This document shows positions 51,131-64,000 of a stretch of DNA of 64,000 bases, piece after piece. The DNA lies in contig CAXAMN010015224.1 of assembly GCA_963970005.1 (NCBI GenBank), positions 969,553-1,033,552 on the forward strand. The letters are read 5' to 3'. Position 1 is the first letter of the stretch, and the number at the start of each line of letters is the position of its first letter. Position numbers and translations under genes: made by a program. The notes under the pieces were generated by a model. The model searched no databases. It had not been told where the DNA came from and saw nothing but the letters and a program-made list of their open reading frames with translations. This DNA comes from Durusdinium trenchii. Taxonomy: Eukaryota; Sar; Dinophyceae; Suessiales; Symbiodiniaceae.

Positions 51131-51253
51131 CAACTTCAACTGCAACACATTGATCTTCAGGTCTTTTTCATCAAACTTGTGCCACATCTCGATGCGCTGG
51201 TTGAACTTGGGGCCGTGCCAATCGTGGGGAGGTGAGCAAATGACAAAGGAGTC
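51131..51253 (-). CDS. internal exon, function unknown
   Basis: After a TTGAG acceptor the minus strand reads 41 codons: DSFVICSPPHDWHGPKFNQ, then IEMWHKFDEKDLKINVL, with a GT donor at 51130-51129. It has several Trp and His residues, and the composition is strongly protein-like. No family is recognised. Confidence 0.4.
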
Positions 51254-54200
51254 TCAAGAGCGGCCTCGACCGACCGAGGGCCCGCGACACTGATGGTCCG
51301 GTGCGAGAATGACGTAAGTGTTCAAAGGCGAGCATGACGTAACGAGTGACTACATAGGAATACAAAAGAGGTATTTACCAATTGTTAAGGGGTCTTCAGC
51401 AAGTTTGGATGATTTGATTTTCAAATCTCTAGTCCCAATCATTTTACATGAAGAATCTCTAGATCTGGGCTTGGCTGTTCCAGCACGGGCTGTATCCAAG
51501 CTTGGGAAATGTCTCAAAATGTGTCCAACCTGGCACTCCAAACCATTGATCACCACAGGTGAAACGGGCAAACATTCCCCATGTTGAGGGATTCCAGAGT
51601 TCAGGGTTCAGGGTTGGACTCGAACTCTTCAGGTCAATCAACAATGTCAAGGAGGGTTGAAGTGAGAACAGGCACGTCAAGTATCATGAAGTAACTCTCT
51701 ATATATTATATATATATAGAACAAATAACTGGACAGTAGGGTTGTGAACTATATGGTGACCCACCGGAAAGATGAAATAGAAGAGCCTGGAAACCCAAAC
51801 AACCAGAAACAAATGGTTGTTGCAATATGGCAATTGAGATCCTTTTCATAGGAAATTGCTGTTTGGGGAAACGTAAGTTCGATTCTTTTTGGGGGCTCCA
51901 GGAGGAATATTCTATCGTGCGTGCAATCCACTTCTATCATGCAAGCCATGAACACAAATCCAAATATTGTCCAGAATTGTGGCCCCGAATCCCAACTACG
52001 ACTACGTGGATAGACCCCCAATTTGATAGAAACGCAACCAAAAGAAGATCCCCGCTACACATGTATTGGAAATCGCTTCCATCTATCTATTGGGGATCAC
52101 TATAGCTTCAGGAGTTTCCATTGGATGCTCGACTCAGTATCGCCCCTTTACGCCCAAGGGCTGCAAAGGGCTGGACCATGGACTGGCCGGAGCTGCCTGG
52201 CGCGTGGACGCACATGAATCTGGCAGCTAATGTTCGAAGCCAGACTACTGCAAGCACATGCCACCGATGTTTCTTGGGATTAATTTATCACTCTGGTCTC
52301 ACTGGTAGGTAAGCTCCCCAAGAAAGGTAGAAATAGCATCCAATTTCCAGAAAGGGTTGAGAAACTGTTTCTGCTCTACTGGGCTGGTCACCAGGCGTAT
52401 TTCTACCACTTGGCGATGGGTATATTTCTACCACTGGGCAATGATTGAAGGCTTTCTGACCGTGGAAAGCCTACTGGACGGAACCAGCCAACTTGTTTGG
52501 GTGCGCTGGAGGAGAGCTTGTTGTTTGGAGACACCACAGCGTCACAGTTGCATTGCACGAATCAAACACCTTTACCGGGCATGTTCATGAGCAATTATGG
52601 CATGCAACCGCCAAAAGGGATGTAATAGTTACAAGAAACATGCACAGTCAGTAAACTTCCGCAGGATTTGAAGAATCACGTATCCAAGCCGTATCTGCAT
52701 CTTTGGGATGACTTTCCTTGTTTCTCACTGCTTTTCACCAGTTTCTTTCTCCCTGCAGAACGAATCAGGGAATTCCGGCCTGTGCAGGGAAAACTTTGGC
52801 ATGGTCATGTGCAAGCTGATCTGGATTCAGCCTTGGTCATACGCGAGGAGATGAGTGCTGCAGAACAGAAACGTTGAGAAACAAAAACACTGTAAACAAA
52901 AACACTGTTTGCCTTTGAAGGGCCACAAGGGCACTAATCTACAGGAGAGTGTGAGGGTTGAAACTCCAACACAGCAACAGTGAAAACACCTAGTGACACC
53001 GGCATAAGCGTCATAAGCCTGCCGCAACTTGACCTCTTGGACAACCAGTGAGGTTGTCATCAGCAACCATCGGGATGCTGCCGCAAGAGCGACGCTGGCA
53101 GCGACCAAACACGTACGAGAGATCAGAAAACCGCTCCAAGAATGGAGTCTCAGCTTCCGCTGCTTAATCAGGGGACACTGATGATGAACGACACCTGGCA
53201 TTAATTCAACATAGGTGATGTAAAGTTTAGATTGCTTATATGCAATAGTCTTATTATAGTATTTGTTTTTATGTGTAGAACATACGCACATCATATATAA
53301 CATATTCCAACATGTATATACAGTGGGGTGACATTCTTCAAAAGATTCTGTTATCCACACTGATGTCCCCACAATAGCACCCACTTCCCTCTAGTTCCCG
53401 GCACCAAGCCGCTGCAAGAGCGCGGCTAAAAGCACGGCCGGCGAGGCATGGCCGGTGCCGCTTCCCTCGGCCTGGTGCACCGCTGCCCTCGATGGCCTCC
53501 AACCTAATAGTGATGGCCTCCAACCTAATTGGGATTGAGTATCTGCTTCCAGAACATGAGGTCACCGGGTCACCTATACCATCCTATACCTACCTTTTAC
53601 GGAACTTGACAAATTGGCAACCTGTTGCCGCAAATTGCTGTGGATTGCTTGGGGCTTGGGGGTGGGTCAAATCCAGGGTGATCCAATGGCTCATATATGG
53701 ATCGACATGACCTGAGCTCTTAAGAATGGTGCTTCTGCTTCCCGTTACCTGTGTGTGTCACCTACTACGGTCCAAGCTCTTCTTCCAAAGCCAAGCGAAT
53801 CGGTTCCTCGGTCCCTCTTTTCGCGCTCACCTCAGGTTTACGTGCCCATGGCACGAAGCCGATGGTGAATTGGCCTTCACGTTGGTGAATTCGAGGGTAT
53901 TTTGGAATGGAAGGGTGGCTTGTCCCTTCCGTAGCATCTCCGCTTCGTTCTGAGAATGGCCGTTTTGGCCATAGAAGCCAAATTTCGTGATACAAGACAA
54001 CAGATTTCTACAGGTCCGGCTATGTACATCACCAGGAGGTGTCTCAAACTAAAAGGATCCAACCAAATCCAAGAATAACAGAAGATGTATCACCTCGCAG
54101 AATAACATCCTGTAACAACAAAGCTCCTTTCATCGTCTCAATGCAAACCTGGAGGATCTCCCAGGATCCATCGTGCCCTCCATGTGCAAATCACCTTCGT

Positions 54201-54457
54201 TTTGTGGAACCCATGTCCGGTGCCTGTCCGGTGCGACCCAAAACGGTTGCACCTGCGTTGCCTTTAGGTCCAAAGGTCTGAAGTCGCAGTCGTTTGATCC
54301 AAACGGTTGCAGGGTCCAGGGCCCGAAATTTGGGATATGGACATCTTGGTCGAGCCAAAAAACTGATGGACACCTAGCGGACCGATCTGGCGCATGGCAT
54401 CCCTGAAGACCTGAAGACAAGTTGTGCAACCGAGTTTGTCAAAGATCTTGAAGTATG

Positions 54458-54552
54458 TACCAGGACCCGACACCGTGGGATGCCCTGTCTGGAAGCCTAG
54501 GCCGGTAGTGTGGGGTAGTCCAGCCAAGACACCCCGACAGGAGGGTCCAGGT
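54458..54552. repeat. short inverted-repeat element, copy 4
   Basis: 95 bp with left end taccaggaccc and right end gagggtccaggt. It shares the inner block gtgtggggtagtccagcca with copy 5. Confidence 0.6.
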
Positions 54553-55505
54553 TGAGATCGCTTGGCCATACTTGGCCTCCCAACAGGTCTCTTCAGCTTC
54601 AGAGCCCGGTGTCTCGTAGATTCTACCACGGTGAAGACCACATACGGTGAGGACCCCCAAAAAAGGGGCTGAGGCTGATTGCTTTCGACCTACCTACAGA
54701 GGTTGAACAGCCCTATAGCCTAATACGCTTATCCCAGAAGGACCCCCCAAAAAAATCAACAGGCTCCCATCATGTCTCTCAACCATGTCCACCTCTCAAC
54801 CGATCTGCTCACACCGTTTGAGACCTCCTCACCCCGTTCGGGACACATCCCGCGCCACGCTCCGCTCCGTCGGCCGGAGGTCGGGTACCGGCTTGGTGGC
54901 GAAGCTCAAGGGCCGCGCGGCGGAGAGGATCAGGCTCGGTGGAGGCTTCCTGAGACGCGAAACCGGTGGCGCGGTGGAGTAGAAGGACATGGTGGCGCGG
55001 ATGGCATGGCTGTGAGGGCTAGGGGAAAACTGATTGCCTGACTACATACTGTCTGTGTATTCGTATAAACTGTGTTGCATATGTGCACATAAACACATAA
55101 ATATGTTTACACTTACGTATATCAATATATGCTATTGTTTTTCTATGATCTACAAACACGGGAGAAGCGTCCGCTTCCATAGTCGTATTCTCCATGGTAT
55201 TGTGAGTCGTAGAGTATCAGGATACCACATCGGGGTGGTTCAAGCATACCCTGAATCACCTCCTCTGGGGCAGTAATTTATCAGGTGTTTTAAGTGGTAG
55301 TGGCCTGTGATGACTTTCAGTCCTAGAACCATGATGCCCTTCCCAAGATCTGATGGTTGAATAACACCCCAAAGTGCATCTCAAGGGTGCATAAACACTC
55401 TCCAATGGCCTCGGCAACCTGATTGACCCATCAGCCCCTTCTCCAGCAACTTGGAGAAAAAACAGCTGCCAGGAGTCCGAACAAATCTTCCTCCAAACTA
55501 AACTA

Positions 55506-55594
55506 TACCAGGACCCTCCAAGGGGTGCCCAATGGAAGCCTATAGGTAGTGTGGGGTAGTCCAGCCAGGACACCCCGACAGGAGGGTCCAGGTA
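55506..55594. repeat. short inverted-repeat element, copy 5
   Basis: 89 bp with arms taccaggaccctcc / ggagggtccaggta (13 of 14 paired) and a second paired block ggggtg / caccc. An (AT)n tract starts at its right end. Confidence 0.7.
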
Positions 55595-56263
55595 TATATA
55601 TATATATATGTGTTTTTGAATACACATACCAGTAGGGGCAGTGAAACAGTGTCAATGGACCCACCGCCAAGCTTCGCCAGAGGCGCCTCATCGGCACCAC
55701 ATGACTCGTTTCCAGGCCACTCGTCGCTCTCGCGTTGTTCGCGGGAGAGATCCTTGGGTCTCGAGGCGGTTGTGGAGGGGATCTTGGAAAACTACAAGTC
55801 AAGGACCTCATTCTACTGGAGATGGTCATGCAAAGCCACTTAAGGATCTAAAAATCCAGGTTTTACAGGGGTTCTGGATGTTCCTTCTGGCGGGGTGCCT
55901 GTTTCTTTCTCCGTTTGCTACCCATGGAAAACATGTGGGGCCAATGTGGGGTGTCCAGAAACTGCAAAGATTTGTTGCATTGAGTTCCTTCTTCGCAATG
56001 TTGGATGCTGATTAGTGATAGGGCCCTCTATAATGCTAAATTGTTCAACGATATGTTTTTTGACATCATGGCGCGCGCGCCATTTTTCCTTTGGTGGCCC
56101 GTGAGGTGCTGTATTCGACCCTGAGGTGTTACAAGGTTGGGCAGCAGTACTTGAGCAACTGGTTTTTGCAACAAAGCCAGCATCACGTCCACAAACAAAG
56201 CGGCGCAGGGGAAGTGAAGGGGGGCACCGGAGAGATGGACTATGCGACAAAACCCGCTCAAAC

Positions 56264-56635
<372 letters not shown>

Positions 56636-58252
56636 ACGACAACAACAACTAATAATCATAATACAAATGAGAACAACAAACCCGAACAAGAACAACCACA
56701 TCAACAACCCGCGAGAGCCGCGAACTCCGAGCTCCACCCTGCTCAGACTACGACAACCACCACAACGACGACCATATCACTATCACTACCACTGCACTTT
56801 CACTTGCGCTACTCGCGACAGTTGCATCCTAGCATGTGGCTCTAAATCACGCGAACACAACGGACACCGCGAACTCCGCGCATGCTGCCCATACTACTAC
56901 AACCACTATTACAATAACGACGACTACTGCTACTGTGTTAAGGGTGCAACATGTACACAAAAAACCTAAAAACGGTGCAGTCCAAGCCACGGGACCCCCA
57001 CTTTGAACAAACTTTCCAAAATAATTGAACCTTCCACTACCCTATCATTTTGCTAAAGTTTAAGAGAACTCAGGTATAGGAGGCTACCTTTCATGATACG
57101 TATAGGCTTCTCTAGTTCTTCATCAAAAATGACTGCTCCCCAAACCCATCAGATCCTTAACCCACCCTTTATGTAAAGATTGCTCCTCAACAATCTTTCA
57201 AGGTAGTAGACCAGGAAGGTCCTTGATCCTCAAAAATAGTTTTGCTTTAAGAATCATCAATTGTGCCAAGTTTCTTCCTTCATTATGTATAGCAAAGCAA
57301 ATGGCTGGCTTGCTAAGAGTATTGAGAAATATAGGTTGCTTTAATCTTTTTTAAAGCCGCGGAGAACCTGAGAACATCTGAAACCTGCTTTGCACTCTTC
57401 TTAGTAGTATGGAAAGGTTGCTGAGAATATCAAAGTACAAAGAACCTGAAAAAGGAAAGCAAATACTACAATCCATTACAAAAGGAATCCTGCCAGGAAC
57501 CCAGATTTGTTTTGGTGGTAGTTTGCAAAAGAGGGCATCCGAATTGTTTAGCTGAGGAGGGGGGATCACATTTTATTAATCAAGATCCAAGGAAGGAACA
57601 TGCCACCTGACAGGCCGTTGTGATATTTGTTTGCTGGGAAAGCCTCTGCAAATACACACGCATGGCACCCAATGAGAACTGGTCCTGAAATCACTTCTAC
57701 AGTATGCACCTCTACAGTAATCTCTGTGCCAAAAAGAAAGGACCAGGGAGATCAGTGAGCTGTCGTCCATCAAGGAATGTCTTGCTGTCAAGATGCTGAC
57801 TTGTCCCACTGGATTCGTTGTAGTAAGGCATCCGCCGGACCACGCCCCTCTAAGCCTTGGCGAGTTTCTTGTGAGAATTTGTCTCTCTGCTGACCTCTGT
57901 GGATCTGTCAAATTGGACGCTTGAAAGTGGAGCCGGCAGTGTGTCTTTTCCATGTTTGTTTGTTCTTGTCTTCTCAATTTATCCGCTTTGCTCACCGAAA
58001 TCTGGTCAGGTTCGAAGATGCAGCGCTGCACCGACGAAGAGACATGGGACATGACCTGTTTCAGAGAAACCCGCAGGATTTCCTCCTGCAAGCGGAGGGA
58101 AATGCAAGAGGAGTTGAAACAGTTAGAACATGTTATAACAGGTCATGAGGTCTGCTTACAACTGGAAACCATTGGACACGCCTATTTCCCAAATTAAAGT
58201 TGTCCATATACAAAAATCTGATCATGGAAATGTACGCTACTTCTCACCCTCA
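56636..58252. other. no gene supported
   Basis: Downstream of the PH gene stop. The sequence is first CA-rich, continuing the CAA repeat, then ordinary noncoding DNA. Confidence 0.45.
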
Positions 58253-61200
58253 TCATCCACCCTCATCTGTGGACTTCCTCTCATCCGTGGCGCTATTCTC
58301 AAGCGACCGGACTTGCTCCTCAATGGCCTCCCGGTAGTGTGCCAGATCCTCCCTTGAGGGCGCTGGAGCGGCATTCCTTGGGAGACCCGTCGAGAAACAC
58401 CAGAGAAGCCTTGAGATGTTTGGGTTTGAATGTCCGGACGAGTCGTCGGACAAAGAACAAAGAACAAAGTTGTGTAGGAAGAACAAAGACAAAGGAAGTA
58501 CTTGGAATTTACAACATGCGTTACACGTTTAATATGGTCTATAATACAGTATAGTCTGTGACTTGGAGGCTGTTTTGGGCCATGAGATGTGTTTTGTGGA
58601 GCGGTTCCGCTGCGTCTTTGAACCATTTTCCACTTAGGCCCTAAATGCATCTAAACGCCACAAAATAAACCACTCCAACTCCAACATGGAACTTCTTGTA
58701 ACATTCATGCGTCGGTCGAGAAGGGAGGCTCTCCGAAGGGTTCAACAGGTTGTGCTGAGCTTGCATAGTCTATGTTCGCAGGGCCACTGGTGAAAAGCTT
58801 GCACGCTGATGTTTGAATGGCTATCTTAGGCAGCGAACAAATTGAGAACATGTTCGTGCATGTTGAGTCTTTGCAAAGGCTCTCAATGATGAGCTTTCTG
58901 TGAGGCATATATACGTATGCAAACTGCTTGTAGCCGTGGTCATGATTCTTGGGCATGCGTGAAAAAAGCATGTGGATGTGCTCGAAACCCTATGTTTTTT
59001 TGCAATGGAAAACTGAGTTTGTTCGCTTTACACTGTTAATTAAAAAAAAATGTATTCTGAGGGTTCGAAATGAGGTCCGAGGTGAGTCGCGTGGTTTGTG
59101 CTTTGTTACAGCGACCACAATGCCTGTTGGACACATTCGGACGGTGCACCGAGGCCGTTCCCTTTTTGAATGAAAGAGGGCAAATGCATCCCGAACACTT
59201 TCTAGACCAGGCCTTTTGTGTCGATGATTTGCAGGTTTGTTTTGATGTTCAATGTTGTGAAGCCGATGACAATGTTGATTGTGAAGCCGATGATCTTGTT
59301 ATGAAGCCGATGATCAAGTTATGAGGCGGAGGATGGGTGCTGCCCCAATTTCCCCATCCCCACACCCCCCACCCCAATTTAATCACATTGTCATCCGATG
59401 ACAATGTTGTAAAACCGATGATCATGTTGTGATACTGTTGCGATACCGATGATAATGCTATGAAGATGAAACCTTCCCGGAGAACACCCCGTCCCGCGGG
59501 TCAATCGTTTGCAGGAGTTCCAGGTGAATTAAGGTGAATTAACCAAACATGCCTGTGTCTCAAAAGTTTTCGTCCTCTTTAAGGTTCTTCCTTCATTTCA
59601 GTTGTGTTTTAGCGCTACTACGGACCCGCAAAGCGTCTGCAGTTTCACCTTGATGTTGGAGATGGCCCTCAGCCACAACTTCCGTTCAGCGATGGTCCGC
59701 GCACTGAAGTCATGGCCATTGATGCAGAAGCAAGTGCAGGAGACACCCACCTTCTCAAAGCAACTGCTGGCCACTGAGAGCCAAATCTCCTGGGATTTCT
59801 TCGGTCCAAGGGAGGGAAACATGTGTGTCGAGGTGAAGAAGGCATCAGGCCGATGCCAGGTGGAAGCCCTAGCAAGGGAGAAACAGAATCTGGCCCACAT
59901 GAATGATGTAGACTGTAGACAGTTGAATAGGAACACCAATAGAAAGACTTTACCTTCGAAATGGGTTGGATCGATTTATGAATCAACTGTTTACCCTTAG
60001 GGATCCACATAACGTCCGGTCATCGTGTCTCCACTGCCGGTGCAGGGGTCGGGTCCAACCAGAGCCGCGGACCGGTCGGGAACGACCGGAACGGCGGTCC
60101 GGGATGTCGATCGGTTGAGGAATGCAATGCATTGGCTTCATGTTGGAATTTCCATTGGAATTCATCAAATGAGATTCTTCAGATTGTTTTGAAGCCGAAT
60201 CAAGAACTGGAGGGTCCAGTTCCACAGCGCCAAGAGATGTTCCTTTTAACTTGGGAGATGTATCAGGCGGGTCATGGCACGTGAGGCCGGCCAGTTACCA
60301 TTTCCCAAGGTCACTGGGTTCGAGTCGCCAATGGAAATGAGCCAGTTATGGAAACGCCCCAGTAATGGTTCACGTCCCATGGCTTCTTATGGAAATGACA
60401 AGACGTTCCGAGTCGCCATAGCCAACCGTTGGCATTGCTCGTTCTCATAGAAGGCCAAACGTGCGAGGTCGCTCCCTCGCGCGTGCGCGGAGAGCTCACC
60501 ATACAGGACCTGAGCGTGAGGTTTCAGGCATTTGTTAAGGTGTTTATGACACTTTGTGACTTCGTCTATATGTCAGAAGTCCTGGCTCAAAGACAGCCTT
60601 CCCAACATGGCAAAGAAAGCCTTATAATATTTAGGCATCACTTCCAAACTGGAAAGATATCTTGTGAGGTGCATCGTTGGCAGAATCCAAGCATCTGTAG
60701 CGACATCGTCCCCCGAATGGTAGATCACGTAGCCCGCCATCAAGCGCCGGGCCGTCACGGCAGCCGCACAAATGGGCTCGCAGGAGATGCTGAAGGGCGG
60801 GAATAAGGACTGGGTGACCAGGTGCACCTCACGGACACCGCGGCACACACCGAAGTGCCACAGTGTTCGACGGGCGGATCGGTCCGAGAAAAACCACGGT
60901 GTCCAGTCCGGGTGTCCAGTCCGCGTGGTTCCACGCCGGGTGGAATTCACGGAGGTGTGGGAGGGACGAACGCGGTTCCTGGTGGATGAGAAAGCCTAAG
61001 CTGTTGACCTGACGAGTTCTATTCTCAACATGTGGGACTTGGTGGGTCCGAACCTGTGGTTGGGACCTGGTAGGTCCGAACCAGTTGGTCACACCTTGAG
61101 ATGTTCAGAACATGCCGCCAGCGAGCACCATGACCGAAAGGTGATGATCGATTAGCACTAGTACCAGGTGCAATACCAGAAAAGCTTGTCTGTATACCAA

Positions 61201-61820
61201 AAGATTAAGTGGTCTGTCAGATTCTACTTCAATCTTTCAGCGTCAGGTACATGATGTGGACCTCCAGTTCATCTCCTCGAGACCCGACCCGAACCAAACG
61301 AATATGAACATGGGGCCCCAAATTTGGTAGAAGGTGATCCACAACTGTCCTATCAACTTCCTGGTCTGATCTATGCACCAAACCATGTCTTTCCTCTCGA
61401 GTCGACATGGTGTCTTATCGATTCATCCTCAAGTCTGAACGACTCTTGGGGGGAACAACAAAACAAACACAAACAAATGAAACAGAGTTTCCACCAGTTC
61501 CCTGGGGTACTGATTGCAGGGGCCCAAGGATGTCTGCGATCCACTGAAAGAAACAGCTTGCGCATATACTGATCATGTCACGTTACATGTCTGTGTTCTG
61601 GCCAGAGATCTACCGCCCTTTTCAGGCGAAAGTGACCGCGCTGTTTCGTTCCACTGAGGGGCCACGGTCACCCGTCCCTGGCCGACGCCAAGGCACGGCC
61701 CGAGCCACGTCTTCCACCCAGGCCTGGCGCTCCGTCTCCGTGTCCTCACCCGAAACGCCGAAGAAGTAGCAGAGGTTCTTCACAAAGAAGAAGATCTTGA
61801 AAATCTTCAGGGAGACTAAC
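58253..61820 (-). CDS. PH-domain protein, C-terminal part in five exons
   Basis: Five minus-strand exons join in phase: 61820-61697, 60827-60696, 60509-60423, 59789-59638 and 58376-58253 (TGA at 58253-58255). Together they give 205 residues. Exon 1 carries the end of a PH domain (YFFGVSGEDT, then ERQAWVEDVARA with the conserved Trp). Exon 2 holds VTQSLFPPF and TARRLMAGY. Exon 4 holds a second PH-type end (FSARTIAERKLWLRAISNIK). Exon 5 is a charged helix (HYREAIEEQVRSLE). Known of PH domains: they bind phosphoinositides or proteins at membranes. I recall similar proteins in Symbiodiniaceae, but not a name. Donors are GT, GA, GC and GA; all four internal acceptors are AG followed by G. The 5' part of the gene is not found; the start of exon 1 could instead be 61777 or 61804. 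Function beyond PH-type binding is inference. Confidence 0.8.
59250..59455. repeat. degenerate gaagccgatgat repeat
   Basis: Units of about 20-24 bp (tgaagccgatgatcntgtt) recur in two clusters, 59258-59325 and 59390-59455, split by a C-rich stretch. It lies in the last intron of the PH gene. Confidence 0.55.
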
Positions 61821-61924
61821 CTGCAGATGGGAGGATGATGTCCGTAACCTTGAGCAGACTAGCCCGCAAATGGGAATCAAATCTTTAGGGAGACTATAAC
61901 CTGCGGATGGGATGGGAGGATGAT
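61801..61924. repeat. tandem duplication at the PH exon 1 acceptor
   Basis: 61801-61839 and 61879-61924 are near copies (aaatcttcagggagactaac, then ctgcagatggga), period 78. On the minus strand each copy carries a CAG acceptor followed by GTTA. Confidence 0.65.
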
Positions 61925-62838
61925 TCACTACCTTGGACCTTCAGGGTCAGTGACAGCCAGCGATCCACAGCGATCGAGTTGCGTGGGGACTCCACAATCA
62001 AACTCAGCTTTATCAGAAAGATTGATCTTTAAGGAGCACAGCCTTGGAGAACTGCCGGGGGGTCTGTCTCAAACTTTAAATGCTTGTGTCTTGTGTCTCC
62101 TTCTCTATCAGGTTGATGTGGGGTCACGTGTTTGTCGTGTGTTGACACCACGGCTTTGTGCTGATCGTTTTTGGAAGCTCTGCGACTGGGTGCAGGCCGC
62201 GGCATCCAGGAATTTGCAGTTGCGCACCAGTGTGAAGGGGGAGAAGCAGGCCCTCACCTCCAGGGCACATGCAGGGGACGAAGCGAAGAGCAGAACCACA
62301 TATATATATATATATTACACAGAACGACCACCCCTGGGGTGAAGAAACTCAACTTGTGAAAGTTAGGTGCCCACAAATCAGAAGTGGTAGTTAAAACACT
62401 TACCCACTTGCGTAGAGTTGATGGTAGTCGTTGTCAAGCAACAGTTAGAGGAAGACCTTGTGAAAATGGGAATGACATGGAGTAAATGCCATGGATTGAT
62501 GTGGAATGCACCCTATAATCATGTTCCAACAGGATCTTTGCAAATTGCTGGCACTTTCGTTCGCTACTACTACACTAGATCTTTTGGAAGCAGGGGTGTT
62601 GAGAACAAGTACATCGGCACACTCTGAAGAGTAAACTCTTCCAACCATATTTGAGAACTCCCATGATCGCTCTGTCTTGGCCCATCCCCTTCTCGTGATT
62701 CCTCCTTTTCTTTCCGACACTCCATGAATGTGGCAACTCACCAAAGTACGTGACTTTCTGCTAGAATCGTACCCATTCTCCAGCACAAACCATTTCCGCA
62801 CCCTCCAAAAGCATTCCACCTGTCCCCCGATGCCCAAA

Positions 62839-62880
62839 GGCCCCAACCAAGCCTCAGACTCTCATGGCTTGGTTGGGGCC
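62839..62880. repeat. perfect 15-bp inverted repeat, 12-nt loop
   Basis: Arms ggccccaaccaagcc and ggcttggttggggcc around tcagactctcat. Strong hairpin; no flanking element was identified. Confidence 0.8.
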
Positions 62881-63343
62881 AAACATCCCCACCAACGCAC
62901 CAACGAAGATGGCGGACACCGGCGAAACACTCGCCGGGTGGCCTCCTTTCCATGGTGCGTGATGGCCAAGCCATTCACATACAAATTCACCTCCGGAGAT
63001 GTGAATAGAACCAGTTTTGGAGAAGCGCCTGTTGCGGCCAGAATTCTGTGTGGTCCGTGGGGCTACACTGGACCAATTGATGTTCATGTCTTTGGAACCA
63101 TCGGTGATGTAACACTTGTTTGACAGTGCCTGGGGGGTTGTGTCTCGAGTCTCCAACCAGGGGAAGCCAAGCATGAACCCCAAACACCAAGGAGACGTCT
63201 ACTCTTAGTGTACCTTAAATGGTACCTCTTCATAGTAACCACAAGCTCTCACCTGGGTGTCAAGAGGAGCAGCAAATCACCAAGCATTGGTCAAATGACT
63301 GGTCCATGACATTCACCATATCAAGAATCTGGCCGAAGTTGAC

Positions 63344-63489
63344 CTGTCTCGCCATGTCTCGCTTTCCTTCTTCCCCACCCATGTCGTCGTTCCGTCCGTC
63401 CGCCACGCCCGCGCCTGGACCTTCTCGGCCTGCTGCTCGGAACGGAGGAAGTACACGTTGCCCGAGCGCAAGGGGCGGCCTCGCAAGGA
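63344..63489 (-). CDS. exon-like segment, possibly upstream part of the PH gene
   Basis: One minus-strand frame reads as protein for 146 bp (GNVYFLRSEQQAEKV, then ARAWRTDG). It lies between a CAG acceptor at about 63490 and a CAG-GT donor at 63343-63342. The segment is basic, Q/E-rich and probably helical. It lies 1.5 kb upstream of the first PH exon on the same strand, so it may belong to the same gene, but no intermediate exon was found. No domain is recognised. Other frames across this GC-rich stretch are also open, which lowers confidence. Confidence 0.35.
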
Positions 63490-64000
63490 CTGGCCTCATG
63501 GCGACCGGTCGAAGACACGTCGAGGCGGCGGTGACCGGTCGAATTCGGCGACGTGACACGCGTCAAGCACGTGCTGCGACGTGATCTGAAGCACGTGCTG
63601 CTGCATCTTTGACATCGGCATTTGGCAGATCGTATTTCTAGCATAGCCTCAGGGATGGTTTCAATGAAGAAAGACTTGAAGAAAGGCAAGCATTGAGCCC
63701 TATCACGACCACGGCAGACTTGAGCTGGACCCTTGCACCCAGAAGCGGCCCATCCTCTCCGTGCGATGCTTGGCGATCAAAACTTCCCGGTGATGTTGAG
63801 AACGGAAGTGCCCAACGTCTATGACATCTAGCCATGGCATGCCATGGCTATATAGGCAATGATAGGGAATTATAGTACTTCAAGTCTGTCCCATTACCAG
63901 TAACAATGGATGATGATGGTTTGTAAAGGCCTTTCTCAAAAATAGTGATCAGTGATAATTGTTCACCAACTGTTACGAGTAACCAAAGAGGAAACCCGGC

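Larger units (their letters stand above)
51254..56267. other. no firm gene
   Basis: Holds inverted-repeat copies 4 and 5 and a 17-bp direct repeat atggcctccaacctaat (near 53491 and 53513). Weak + frames lie at 54850-54982 (GTGLVAKLKGRAAERIRLG) and 55652-55800. Confidence 0.4.

Noticed and set aside
60240..60330. tRNA gene suggested by gggttcgagtc
   Set aside because: No matching acceptor stem or anticodon arm could be drawn around it.

Overview
The window looks like nuclear DNA of a dinoflagellate, most likely of the Symbiodiniaceae type. Coding density is very low. Conserved coding appears as short exons whose introns start with GT, GC or GA and end in AG. The one complete mobile element is a Ty1/copia retrotransposon. 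The DNA is rich in AT microsatellites and small inverted-repeat elements. The species call is inference; no rRNA, tRNA or spliced-leader gene was found to confirm it.

Layout. 1-13.4 kb is mostly noncoding, with a candidate split gene at 2.4-3.2 kb, an exon at 3.6 kb, degenerate tandem repeats at 8.2 and 9.2-9.5 kb and a two-exon gene fragment at 13.0-13.4 kb. 19.9-24.4 kb holds scattered exon-like segments, including a C2-like exon on the + strand. 25,957-31,915 is a Ty1/copia element on the minus strand (gag, integrase, reverse transcriptase, RNase H, two 261-bp LTRs), inserted in an (AT)n tract. Its protease region is replaced by a fragment in the opposite orientation. 34-41 kb holds more isolated exons. 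43,337-47,395 is a long, unidentified minus-strand coding relic with an intron. 47.6-49.4 kb holds two hairpin-forming tandem arrays and an AT-rich block whose strand polarity flips in the middle. 56.3-56.6 kb is a CAA repeat with an assembly gap. 58.3-61.8 kb is the best host gene: five exons of a PH-domain protein, whose phases and splice sites fit together.

Nearly all supported coding (PH gene, relic, copia element, most single exons) is on the minus strand. This agrees with the unidirectional gene clusters known in dinoflagellates. Most frameshifts in the copia pol and in the relic fall in single-base runs, so some may be assembly errors. Two nonsense codons in the relic argue that it is truly decayed.

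No operon-like or multi-gene system is visible. The strongest leads are the unidentified relic with its GA-AG intron, the protease-less copia element with its antisense fragment, the polarity-flip AT block, and a dispersed family of about 85-95 bp inverted-repeat elements.
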